Assembly (NCBI GenBank): GCA_938036745.1
Contig: CALHWG010000023.1
Coordinates: forward strand, 1 to 6,894
Length of the DNA stretch: 6,894 nucleotides
DNA from: an uncultured bacterium
GTDB lineage: Bacteria; Patescibacteriota; Saccharimonadia; Saccharimonadales; Saccharimonadaceae
Reading direction: 5' to 3'
Shown: positions 1 to 5,080 of the stretch, piece by piece
Layout of the letters: each line of letters starts with the position of its first letter
Numbering within the stretch: the stretch's first letter is position 1
Translations under genes and position numbers: made by a program
Notes under the pieces: generated by a model
Told to the model about the DNA's origin: nothing
Databases searched by the model: none
What the model saw: the letters and a program-made list of their open reading frames with translations, nothing else

Positions 1-1041
1 GAGCCAGTGCGTGGTCCTGAGCTTTTAAAGGCTGACGTGTGGAGAAGAAGCGGCCACTACGCAAACTATAAAGAAAATATGTACTTTACGACGATCGACG
101 AGGCCGAATACGGCATAAAGCCGATGAACTGCGTCGGCCACATCAAGGTCTATCAAAGCGACATCCGCTCATACCGCGATTTGCCGCTTAAATTTTTCGA
201 ATACGGCGTCGTGCATCGCCACGAAAAAAGCGGCGTTTTGCACGGACTTTTCAGGGTGCGCGAATTTGCCCAGGATGACTCGCACATCTTTTGTATGCCG
301 AGCCAAATCAAAGAAAATATCCTAGAAATTTTAAAATTTGCCGGCAAAATAATGGAAAATTTCGGCTTCCACTACGAGATGGAGATTTCGACCAAGCCTG
401 CAAAAGCGATCGGCGGGGACGAAATTTGGGAAACGGCGACCAAAGCGCTAAAAGAAGCGCTTGACGAAAACGGCTTTAAATACGGTATCGACGAGGGCGG
501 CGGCGCATTCTACGGTCCAAAAATCGACATCAAAATCACTGACGCACTAAAACGAAAATGGCAGTGCGGCACGATCCAGGTGGATTTTAACCTACCTGAG
601 CGCTTCGATCTTGGCTACATCGACGCAAATAACGAGCGCCAGCAACCGGTTATGCTTCACCGCGCACTACTGGGAAGCTTCGAGCGATTTATCGGCATCT
701 TAATCGAGCACACCGGCGGCGAGCTACCGTTTTTCGTCGCTCCGACACAAGTAGTCATCGTGCCGATCAGTGATGCGCACCTAGACTACGCTAAAACCGT
801 CGCCAAAGAGCTTCGCAAAATCGGCGTGGATAGCGAGATCGCGAGCAAAAACGAGAGTCTAAACAAACGCATCCGTACCGCAGAAAAACAACGCGTGCCG
901 ATGATTGCCGTACTTGGCGACAACGAAGTGGCAAATAGCGCCATCGCTCTGCGCGACCGCACGACTAGAGAGCAAAAAGATATGAAGCTGGATGAATTCG
1001 TCGAGCTGCTAAAATCAAAACTCGCCGAGGTAACTTTTTGA
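1..1041 (+). CDS. thrS: Threonine--tRNA ligase, C-terminal part (5' end outside window)
   Basis: Class II aminoacyl-tRNA synthetase that activates threonine with ATP and charges tRNA-Thr in the cytoplasm. The frame is open to the first base (codons for E, P, V precede RGPELL), so the GTG at 7 is internal; roughly 250 residues, including the TGS and editing domains, lie outside the window. Counting that GTG as residue 1, the catalytic-core zinc ligands are present: Cys42 in KPMNCVGH, His93 in DDSHIFC and His218 in VMLHRALLGS, with spacing matching E. coli Cys334, His385 and His511. The motif 2 region (FRVREFAQDD, about 82-91) and motif 3 (HRALLGSFERFIGIL, about 218-232) are intact. The last ~100 residues, from FFVAPTQVVI onward, form the anticodon-binding domain. 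The stop is TGA at 1039. The gene precedes infC, as in Campylobacter, which its protein sequence also resembles. Confidence 0.95.
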   Translation, partial: EPVRGPELLKADVWRRSGHYANYKENMYFTTIDEAEYGIKPMNCVGHIKVYQSDIRSYRDLPLKFFEYGVVHRHEKSGVLHGLFRVREFAQDDSHIFCMPSQIKENILEILKFAGKIMENFGFHYEMEISTKPAKAIGGDEIWETATKALKEALDENGFKYGIDEGGGAFYGPKIDIKITDALKRKWQCGTIQVDFNLPERFDLGYIDANNERQQPVMLHRALLGSFERFIGILIEHTGGELPFFVAPTQVVIVPISDAHLDYAKTVAKELRKIGVDSEIASKNESLNKRIRTAEKQRVPMIAVLGDNEVANSAIALRDRTTREQKDMKLDEFVELLKSKLAEVTF

Positions 1042-1068
1042 AATACGGACCAAAATCCGTCAAATTTG

Positions 1069-1102
1069 AGCTAGGCGCGGCTTTATGCTAAGCCTGGCTT
1101 TT
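1069..1102 (+). terminator. Putative rho-independent terminator after thrS
   Basis: An 8-bp stem (AGCTAGGC at 1069-1076 with GCCTGGCT at 1092-1099, one G-U pair) encloses a 15-base loop and runs into a short TTTT tract (1099-1102). It starts 28 bases after the thrS stop. A smaller hairpin (ACGGA 1045-1049 with TCCGT 1056-1060) lies just before it and has no T tract. The short T run makes termination efficiency uncertain. It would separate thrS transcription from the infC promoter. Confidence 0.5.
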
Positions 1103-1170
1103 ACCAAAATCTGCAAAAATTGTCACGGTGCAATAAATTTCTACGAAAAATACAATAAAAACACAATATT

Positions 1171-1182
1171 TTTGGATATAAT
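1171..1182 (+). promoter_or_regulatory. Putative sigma70-type promoter of infC (-10 TATAAT)
   Basis: TATAAT at 1177-1182 is preceded by a T-rich stretch and GG (TTTTTGGA), the -10 context typical of Campylobacter housekeeping promoters, which usually lack a recognisable -35 box. The predicted transcription start near 1189 gives infC a leader of about 25 bases. The box lies in the thrS-infC gap, downstream of the thrS hairpin. Confidence 0.65.
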
Positions 1183-1198
1183 CAACAAATTTCAACTT

Positions 1199-1204
1199 AA
1201 AGGA
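1199..1204 (+). promoter_or_regulatory. Ribosome binding site supporting the UUG start of infC
   Basis: AAAGGA ends 9 bases before TTG at 1214. An in-frame TAA (1211-1213) sits directly before that TTG, so no upstream start is possible in this frame. The site therefore fixes the non-AUG start. Confidence 0.7.
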
Positions 1205-1213
1205 AAAAACTAA

Positions 1214-1729
1214 TTGGCTAAAGAAAACGAAGTGTTGCTCAACGAAGATATCAGAGCGAGCGAAGTGAGATGCGTGGGAGACGACGGCACCGCATACGGC
1301 GTCATCCCAAGAGTAGAGGCCTTGAAAATCGCCGAGAAAATGGGACTTGATCTGGTGCTAATCGCGCCTGATGCAAAACCTCCCGTTTGCAAGATAATGG
1401 ACTACGGCAAATTCCGCTACCAGCAGGAAAAAAAGCAAAAAGAGGCCAAGAAAAAGCAAAAAACGATCGAAGTAAAAGAGATCAAACTCTCCGTCAAAAT
1501 CGCTCAAAACGACATCAACTACAAAGTCAAGCATGCGCTTGAGTTTCTAGAGGACGGCAAACACGTCAAATTTCGCGTATTTCTAAAAGGCCGCGAGATG
1601 AGCAACCCTGAAGCCGGCGTCGCGATGCTACAAAAAGTCTGGGAGATGGTAAAAGACGTCTCCGACCGCGATAAAGAGCCGCTACTAGAAGGCCGCTACG
1701 TCAATATGTTAGTAACGCCGAAAAGATGA
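1214..1729 (+). CDS. infC: Translation initiation factor IF-3
   Basis: IF-3 binds the 30S subunit, blocks premature 50S joining and checks start-codon/initiator-tRNA pairing. The 171-residue product is full length. The N-terminal domain (about 1-75) contains [32 protein letters not shown] and a lysine-rich linker (KEAKKKQK). The C-terminal domain contains [20 protein letters not shown], the [12 protein letters not shown] strand-helix and the end VNMLVTPKR. The start is TTG, with a stop codon immediately upstream and a Shine-Dalgarno at 1199; the next ATG is deep inside the conserved domain. A non-AUG start is a known trait of infC: E. coli uses AUU, allowing IF-3 to repress its own translation. 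Similar control here is an inference. It has its own promoter after thrS, and its stop overlaps the next gene. Confidence 0.96.
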   Translation: MAKENEVLLNEDIRASEVRCVGDDGTAYGVIPRVEALKIAEKMGLDLVLIAPDAKPPVCKIMDYGKFRYQQEKKQKEAKKKQKTIEVKEIKLSVKIAQNDINYKVKHALEFLEDGKHVKFRVFLKGREMSNPEAGVAMLQKVWEMVKDVSDRDKEPLLEGRYVNMLVTPKR

Positions 1730-2121
1730 GAAAAATTTGTCTCGTTTGCACTCTTGCGCTAGCTCTGGCTGGCGCGGAGTGCAGTCCGTATCTAAGACTA
1801 GCCGTTATCGGCGCAAAATCTACATTAAATCAAGCTGATTATGATGGCGTAAAAATTGCCGATATAAGCTGTGAAAACGACGTACTCACTTACAAATATA
1901 TTTTTGAAGAATCACAAGATATAAACTGGGAAGCTATTTCAGGAGAAAATAAAAAAGATTTTTTATCTGCCATGAAAGAGATTTTAGTGGAAGAATTTTG
2001 CCTCGACGAAGATACTCTTGCGCTATTACAAAGGGCAAAAAGTATCATAATGGACTACAGTCTGCCAAGCGGGTCGCTTTTTGGCCGAATAAAGCTAACA
2101 GCAAAAGATTGCGAGAAGTAA
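1726..2121 (+). CDS. Small secreted protein of unknown function, four mature cysteines
   Basis: I do not recognise this 131-residue protein. Its ATG overlaps the infC stop (ATGA at 1726-1729) and has no clear Shine-Dalgarno, so translation probably depends on ribosomes finishing infC. Residues 1-17 look like a Sec signal peptide: basic MRK, a hydrophobic core rich in L and A, and an AGA-type signal peptidase I site after Ala17. It is not a good lipobox, because Glu18 precedes Cys19. The predicted mature periplasmic domain of about 114 residues has cysteines at 19, 49, 92 and 129, which could form two disulfides. It also has one acidic helix-like stretch (about 74-104) and no transmembrane segment. 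By eye it looks AT-richer than infC. No enzyme motif is visible, so no function is assigned. Confidence 0.75.
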   Translation: MRKICLVCTLALALAGAECSPYLRLAVIGAKSTLNQADYDGVKIADISCENDVLTYKYIFEESQDINWEAISGENKKDFLSAMKEILVEEFCLDEDTLALLQRAKSIIMDYSLPSGSLFGRIKLTAKDCEK

Positions 2122-2139
2122 GCGGTATAAAAATTACAC

Positions 2140-2218
2140 AAACCGACAAGATCATAAAAACAGACAAAACGCAAAGCAAAATTTGACGACAAATATCTGC
2201 TTTTGGATCTCGGTTTTT
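2140..2218 (+). terminator. Structured gap with a possible terminator after the infC operon
   Basis: AAACCGA (2140-2146) pairs with TCGGTTT (2210-2216). After a 3-base bulge, GATC (2150-2153) pairs with GATC (2206-2209). An inner AAAGCA/TGCTTT pair (2173-2178 with 2198-2203) could fold within. The outer stem runs into TTTTT (2214-2218). The long interior makes this weaker than a classical hairpin, but the placement after the last gene of the infC unit suits a terminator. The rest of the 2122-2241 gap shows nothing else I can support. Confidence 0.35.
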
Positions 2219-2241
2219 AAATTTTAAGGCATTTTATAATC

Positions 2242-2460
2242 ATGCAAAAAGAAAATTCAAGCAAGTCAAATCGCTACACAAACGATCAAATCAAAGAAAT
2301 TTTAAAAATACGTATCGAGCTAGCAAAGGGGCTTATCTCCTGCGAAATGGCGGAGCGGGAAACGCTAAAAATCGCCCCTGCCTATCCCGTTCATAATCTA
2401 AATAGCGACGCTAAGCGAATGCAAAAAACTCTTCTCGGCTACGGCGGCTCCGGCAGCTAA
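2242..2460 (+). CDS. Small uncharacterised protein, 3' end replaced at an assembly junction
   Basis: A 72-codon ORF starts at ATG 2242; TAAGG at 2225-2229 is a possible but distant Shine-Dalgarno (12 bases). The product is polar: residues 1-15 are Ser/Lys/Asn-rich, then a likely helix (NDQIKEILKIRIELAKGLIS, about 14-33), then EMAERETLKIAPAYPVHNL. It has no signal peptide or membrane segment. I do not recognise the family. Codon use matches segment A. The last residues (about 64 onward, GYGGSGS) and the TAA are read from the antisense strand of transketolase sequence, so the native C-terminus is missing. The true protein probably has similar N-terminal residues and a different end. Confidence 0.5.
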   Translation: MQKENSSKSNRYTNDQIKEILKIRIELAKGLISCEMAERETLKIAPAYPVHNLNSDAKRMQKTLLGYGGSGS

Positions 2461-2829
2461 CGCATGTCCCTGCCCTAATGGGCCAGAGGTGTTTTCAATG
2501 CCACGTAAAACATCAACTTCGGGATGTCCTGGTGTAACAGAACCCCATTGCCGAAAGGCTTGAAGTTCGTCCAAAGAAAAATAACCGCGCAAGGCCAATG
2601 CTGCATAAAGCATTGGACTCATGTGACCCGGATCTAAGAAAAATCTGTCACGCCCAGTCCATGCTGGGTCTTGAGGGTCATAAACTAAATATTCAGAAAA
2701 AAGGACATTGATAAAATCTGCGCCACCCATCGCACCACCAGGATGTCCAGAATGCGCCTTTTCTACCATTGCTACAGCAAGAATACGAATATTGTCTGCT
2801 GCGTGATTCATTACGTTAATGTTGTTCAT
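2398..2829 (-). CDS. tkt: Transketolase, N-terminal fragment cut at junction A
   Basis: Transketolase moves two-carbon units between sugar phosphates in the non-oxidative pentose phosphate pathway, using thiamine diphosphate. Only the first ~133 of about 670 residues are here. They include SGHPGGAMGGADF (catalytic-site His and cofactor region), RDRFFLDPGHMSPMLYAAL, WGSVTPGHPEVDV and NTSGPLGQG, all in family order. The wording is that of Bacteroidota enzymes. Real similarity ends at 2431; the last ten codons and the TAG at 2398-2400 belong to the adjoining segment. I start at ATG 2829 (MNNINV) because the more upstream ATG at 2859 lies within the predicted promoter; ATG 2811 is a second possibility. 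No Shine-Dalgarno is visible, as is usual in Bacteroidota. As found here it cannot encode an active enzyme. Confidence 0.85.
   Translation of the reverse strand: MNNINVMNHAADNIRILAVAMVEKAHSGHPGGAMGGADFINVLFSEYLVYDPQDPAWTGRDRFFLDPGHMSPMLYAALALRGYFSLDELQAFRQWGSVTPGHPEVDVLRGIENTSGPLGQGHALAAGAAVAEKSFLHSLSVAI
2418..2434. other. Probable chimeric junction A (Campylobacter-like to Bacteroidota-like)
   Basis: On the minus strand, transketolase similarity is clear down to codon AEK (last base 2431) and then stops, where the family normally continues for about 530 more residues. On the plus strand, the segment A ORF is plausible up to about 2420. The breakpoint is therefore within about 15 bases of 2425. 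It lies inside two genes at once, which favours an assembly or amplification artefact over natural recombination. Confidence 0.75.
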
Positions 2830-2847
2830 TGCTCTATTATTGGTGCA

Positions 2848-2879
2848 CAAATATACCATTTTTCATTTAGATAGCCAAC
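2848..2879 (-). promoter_or_regulatory. Bacteroidetes-type promoter of the transketolase gene
   Basis: Reading the minus strand, TATATTTG (2855 down to 2848) fits the Bacteroides -7 consensus TAnnTTTG exactly. GTTG (2879 down to 2876) lies 20 bases upstream and matches three of four bases of the -33 element TTTG at the expected 19-21 base spacing. Transcription would start near 2842, giving a leader of about 13 bases before ATG 2829. This supports placing this segment in the Bacteroidota independently of the protein. Confidence 0.6.
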
Positions 2880-2957
2880 CGCTATTGCATGTTTTTTGCT
2901 TTTCTTGCTCTGATTTCCTGTTTATTTTAAGTTCTTTGAATGATAATCTTTGAATAC
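2880..2957. other. Non-coding stretch upstream of the transketolase promoter
   Basis: No ORF with codon structure, RNA gene or repeat is visible here. The plus strand is T-rich. It lies between the minus-strand terminator at 2958 and the transketolase promoter, so it fits an ordinary intergenic region of segment B. Any operator here would need related genomes to recognise. Confidence 0.4.
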
Positions 2958-2994
2958 AAAAAATCCTCCATGACTGATTTTGCCATAGAGGATT
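2958..2994 (-). terminator. Rho-independent terminator, minus strand (possibly bidirectional)
   Basis: A 7-bp stem (AATCCTC 2962-2968 with GAGGATT 2988-2994) continues past one C/A mismatch with three more pairs (2970-2972 with 2984-2986) around an 11-base loop. On the minus strand it runs into TTTTTT (2963-2958), a good terminator tract. On the plus strand the following ATCTTTT is weaker. It would end a minus-strand gene located upstream of the transketolase in segment B; that gene has been replaced by the xseA fragment. Confidence 0.65.
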
Positions 2995-3011
2995 ATCTTT
3001 TATGTATGTGA

Positions 3012-3030
3012 TACATTATCGAATTCTGTC
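3012..3030. other. Probable chimeric junction B (Bacteroidota-like to Saccharibacteria-like)
   Basis: On the minus strand, xseA similarity is firm through the codons for FNDEKLVRA (to about 3032). It may continue weakly through A-D-R-I, then meets TAA at 3016-3018. The bases beyond, in any frame, do not resume the family's GHExD region. A terminator-bearing intergenic stretch follows instead, so the switch of source lies at about 3015-3030. Confidence 0.7.
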
Positions 3031-3738
3031 TGCCGCACGAACTAATTTTTCATCATTAAAAACCGCCAAATCATCGGCACTTCCACCACCGCGAATAATA
3101 GTAATCACATCTGGCAATTCACTTTGCGAATTGAAAAAATCAATTGCTCGAATAATCTGGTCGCTCGCAGAAATTCCCTGCACCTGCGTATGCGCAACAG
3201 TAATTTCTAACCCACCCCAACGCTCATTAATAATCTTAATAAAGTCAGCATAACCCGCCGCCTGAATGCTCGAAATCACCGCAATTTTTTGAGGATTTCG
3301 CGGAATTTCACGTTTGCGGCTTTCATCAAATAAGCCCTCTTTTGTTAACTTTTCCTTTAAAATTTCGAAAGATTTTTTGAGGCTCCCTTCACCTTTTGGT
3401 ATGATTTTCTCAATTGTTAGGCTGAATTTTCCCCAATTTGTGAGTTTTGGCTTTGCTTGCACAACAACTTTCATTCCATCTTCGAGCGGAAATCGCATTT
3501 GCCAAACCGTCATAAAGCAACCAAGAACCGAGTCTTCATCTTTCAAATCAAAAAAAACGAACTTGTTGTGATTCACCTTAAAGCTTGAAATTTCACCTTC
3601 AATCAGAACGCTCGGAAAACTCTTTTCGAAAATATCATTGCTAGTTGCAACAAAATCTGAAACGCTATAAATTACCTCGTGCGGTTGAGGTTTTTTTATT
3701 TCAAAATTTAACAACTCTTCGAATTCATCAAAATCCAT
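3016..3738 (-). CDS. xseA: Exodeoxyribonuclease VII large subunit, C-terminally truncated at junction B
   Basis: With XseB, XseA forms a nuclease that degrades single-stranded DNA from either end and acts in repair. The 240-residue ORF holds the N-terminal OB-fold (about 30-115, including GEISSFKVNHNKFVFFDLKD) and the first half of the catalytic domain. Visible motifs are GLFDESRKREIP, KIAVISS, the ADF segment after it, and IIRGGGSADDLAVFNDEKLVRA, with the conserved Arg216 before the GGG. The family normally runs past 380 residues, with a GHExD motif soon after this point; here it ends at ADRIR and a TAA. The essential later residues and the coiled-coil C-terminus are missing. Start ATG 3738 has no Shine-Dalgarno and lies about 2 bases after the predicted transcript start. 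The sequence style is that of Saccharibacteria. Confidence 0.88.
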   Translation of the reverse strand: MDFDEFEELLNFEIKKPQPHEVIYSVSDFVATSNDIFEKSFPSVLIEGEISSFKVNHNKFVFFDLKDEDSVLGCFMTVWQMRFPLEDGMKVVVQAKPKLTNWGKFSLTIEKIIPKGEGSLKKSFEILKEKLTKEGLFDESRKREIPRNPQKIAVISSIQAAGYADFIKIINERWGGLEITVAHTQVQGISASDQIIRAIDFFNSQSELPDVITIIRGGGSADDLAVFNDEKLVRAADRIR

Positions 3739-3746
3739 ATAAAACC

Positions 3747-3755
3747 ATTATAGCA
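3747..3755 (-). promoter_or_regulatory. Extended -10 promoter of xseA, predicting a near-leaderless mRNA
   Basis: On the minus strand, TGCTATAAT (3755 down to 3747) is a perfect extended -10 element. The 17-base spacer leads back to a weak T-rich -35. A start 7 bases after the box falls at about 3740, two bases before ATG 3738. There is no room for a ribosome binding site, so xseA would be translated as an almost leaderless transcript. Confidence 0.6.
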
Positions 3756-3768
3756 CATTTTAAGCATA

Positions 3769-3798
3769 AAAAATAACCGCCTTGAAGCGATTATTTTT
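3769..3798 (-). terminator. Rho-independent terminator overlapping the M16 peptidase stop codon
   Basis: AAAAATAA (3769-3776) pairs with TTATTTTT (3791-3798). After one C/A mismatch, CGC (3778-3780) pairs with GCG (3787-3789) around a 6-base loop. Read on minus, the first arm contains the last codons and TAA of the M16 gene, and the second arm ends in a T run. It would close the secA-M16 operon just before the xseA promoter. Confidence 0.65.
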
Positions 3799-5080
3799 CG
3801 AATATTTTAGAAAATTCCTGGTTCAATTCTTGAATTTGTGATTTTTCACCGCCAGAAACTGCACCTAAAATCCAAGTATTTGCATCAATAAATTCTTTCG
3901 CAACTTTAAAAATTTGCTCGCGAGAAATCTGCTTAATAAATTTTGGCTGAGATTTATAATCTCGAAGATGTCCATCCCAAAAATATCGAGAAGCATAGAA
4001 TCCTGCCGTTGAAGCTACCGTTTGCCCGCCCATTTGAAACGAGCCAAGAGAATAGCTCTTCATAGCGTCAAGCTCTTCTTCGGTAATTTCTTCATTTAGA
4101 ACCTTTTTGAGCTCTGAAACAATTAATTCAAAAAGCTCTTTAGCGGTTCCATAATTAGTCTGCCCTTCGAAATCCCAAGAAGAATCTTTTGGGCCACGTG
4201 AAGCGCCAGAATAAATACCATAGGTTAAACCGCGTTTGCGAGCTTGGCCAAGGATTCGAGCGTGCATTGTGCCAGTTAAAATATGGTTCAAAGCGTGCAT
4301 TGCGTCCATCTCAGATGTTGTAAGTTTTCGTGGAAGCAAAAGTGAAATACCAAAACTTATGTTTTTCAAATCTGGGCGATGAATAAAAATTGGCTCTTTC
4401 GGTTTTTTCATTTCATCAGTAATAATTTCGAAACGCTCACCTCTTTCAAGCGGTAAGTTTTCAAAGCCTTCAATAATTTTATTTTTGCGAGTTGGTGTGA
4501 TTTTTCCAGCAATCACAAAACGTAGATTATCGGTTGTGTGTGTGCGTTTATGATGCTCGCAAATATCTTCAAGCGTAATATTATCAATCGTTTTAAGCCG
4601 CTCTTCATAAGTTAAAACCTTTTCACCAAATTCCTGCTGAATTTTTGGCCAAAGAAGGCGCGCATTATTATTCAAATAGCCTGTAAGCTCATTTCGAACG
4701 TTTCCCTTTTCAGCCTTAAACTCAAATTCATTAAATTTGGGCTGACTAATTGATAGGAGTTGAAGTTCAAAAATCCTATCCCACTCAAAATCGGCACAAT
4801 CCGCCACATAGTTCATACTCATATCTGAAGTGGAAGCGTTGTGATAGGCGCCATTTTTAGTGAATTCAGCTTCAAATTCATGCTCGCTTGCAAATTTTGC
4901 ATTCGCGCCAAAAGCCATATGTTCCATAATATGAGCGGTTTCATAAATTTTTGGACTTTTCGTATAACGTGAACCAGCCCGAAACTGAAATTGAAAACTC
5001 ATCACCGTTGCGTCTGGAACATTTACAAGAAGGCCACGCACGCCATTTTTCAGACGTACTTCTTCAACGGTGTGCCGCAT
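3791..5080 (-). CDS. M16 family zinc metallopeptidase
   Basis: This complete 429-residue protein is of the pitrilysin / processing-peptidase type. The inverted zinc motif is intact: His50-Ile-Met-Glu53-His54, with Glu131 as third ligand 77 residues after His54 (the pitrilysin spacing) and the conserved Glu124 before it. The C-terminal half carries the family's RKRGLTYGIYSGA segment (about 285-297). The length fits single-chain M16B enzymes, which act as two-domain clamps on unfolded peptides. There is no signal peptide or membrane segment, so a cytoplasmic location is likely. ATG 5080 follows the secA TAA with no gap (TAAATG) and has GAAGGG 10 bases upstream, so the two genes are probably translationally coupled. 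Its substrate is unknown; a role in clearing exported or signal-type peptides is only suggested by the secA neighbour. Confidence 0.92.
   Translation of the reverse strand: MRHTVEEVRLKNGVRGLLVNVPDATVMSFQFQFRAGSRYTKSPKIYETAHIMEHMAFGANAKFASEHEFEAEFTKNGAYHNASTSDMSMNYVADCADFEWDRIFELQLLSISQPKFNEFEFKAEKGNVRNELTGYLNNNARLLWPKIQQEFGEKVLTYEERLKTIDNITLEDICEHHKRTHTTDNLRFVIAGKITPTRKNKIIEGFENLPLERGERFEIITDEMKKPKEPIFIHRPDLKNISFGISLLLPRKLTTSEMDAMHALNHILTGTMHARILGQARKRGLTYGIYSGASRGPKDSSWDFEGQTNYGTAKELFELIVSELKKVLNEEITEEELDAMKSYSLGSFQMGGQTVASTAGFYASRYFWDGHLRDYKSQPKFIKQISREQIFKVAKEFIDANTWILGAVSGGEKSQIQELNQEFSKIFEK

Noticed and set aside
7..9. GTG as the start of thrS
   Set aside because: The frame is open to base 1 and the residue lies inside the catalytic domain; the gene is cut by the window edge.
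1998..2186. Overlapping 62-codon ORF on + ending in a Lys/Thr-rich tail
   Set aside because: It is mostly a frame shadow of the 1726-2121 gene with no ribosome site or recognisable composition.
2235..2240. TATAAT just before the 72-codon ORF as a promoter
   Set aside because: It ends one base before the ATG, so a transcript would start inside the gene; likely chance in AT-rich sequence.
2857..2859. Upstream ATG of the transketolase ORF (residues MVYLCTNNRA before MNNINV)
   Set aside because: It lies upstream of or within the predicted -7 box, and the ten extra residues are not typical of the family; 2829 is the better start.
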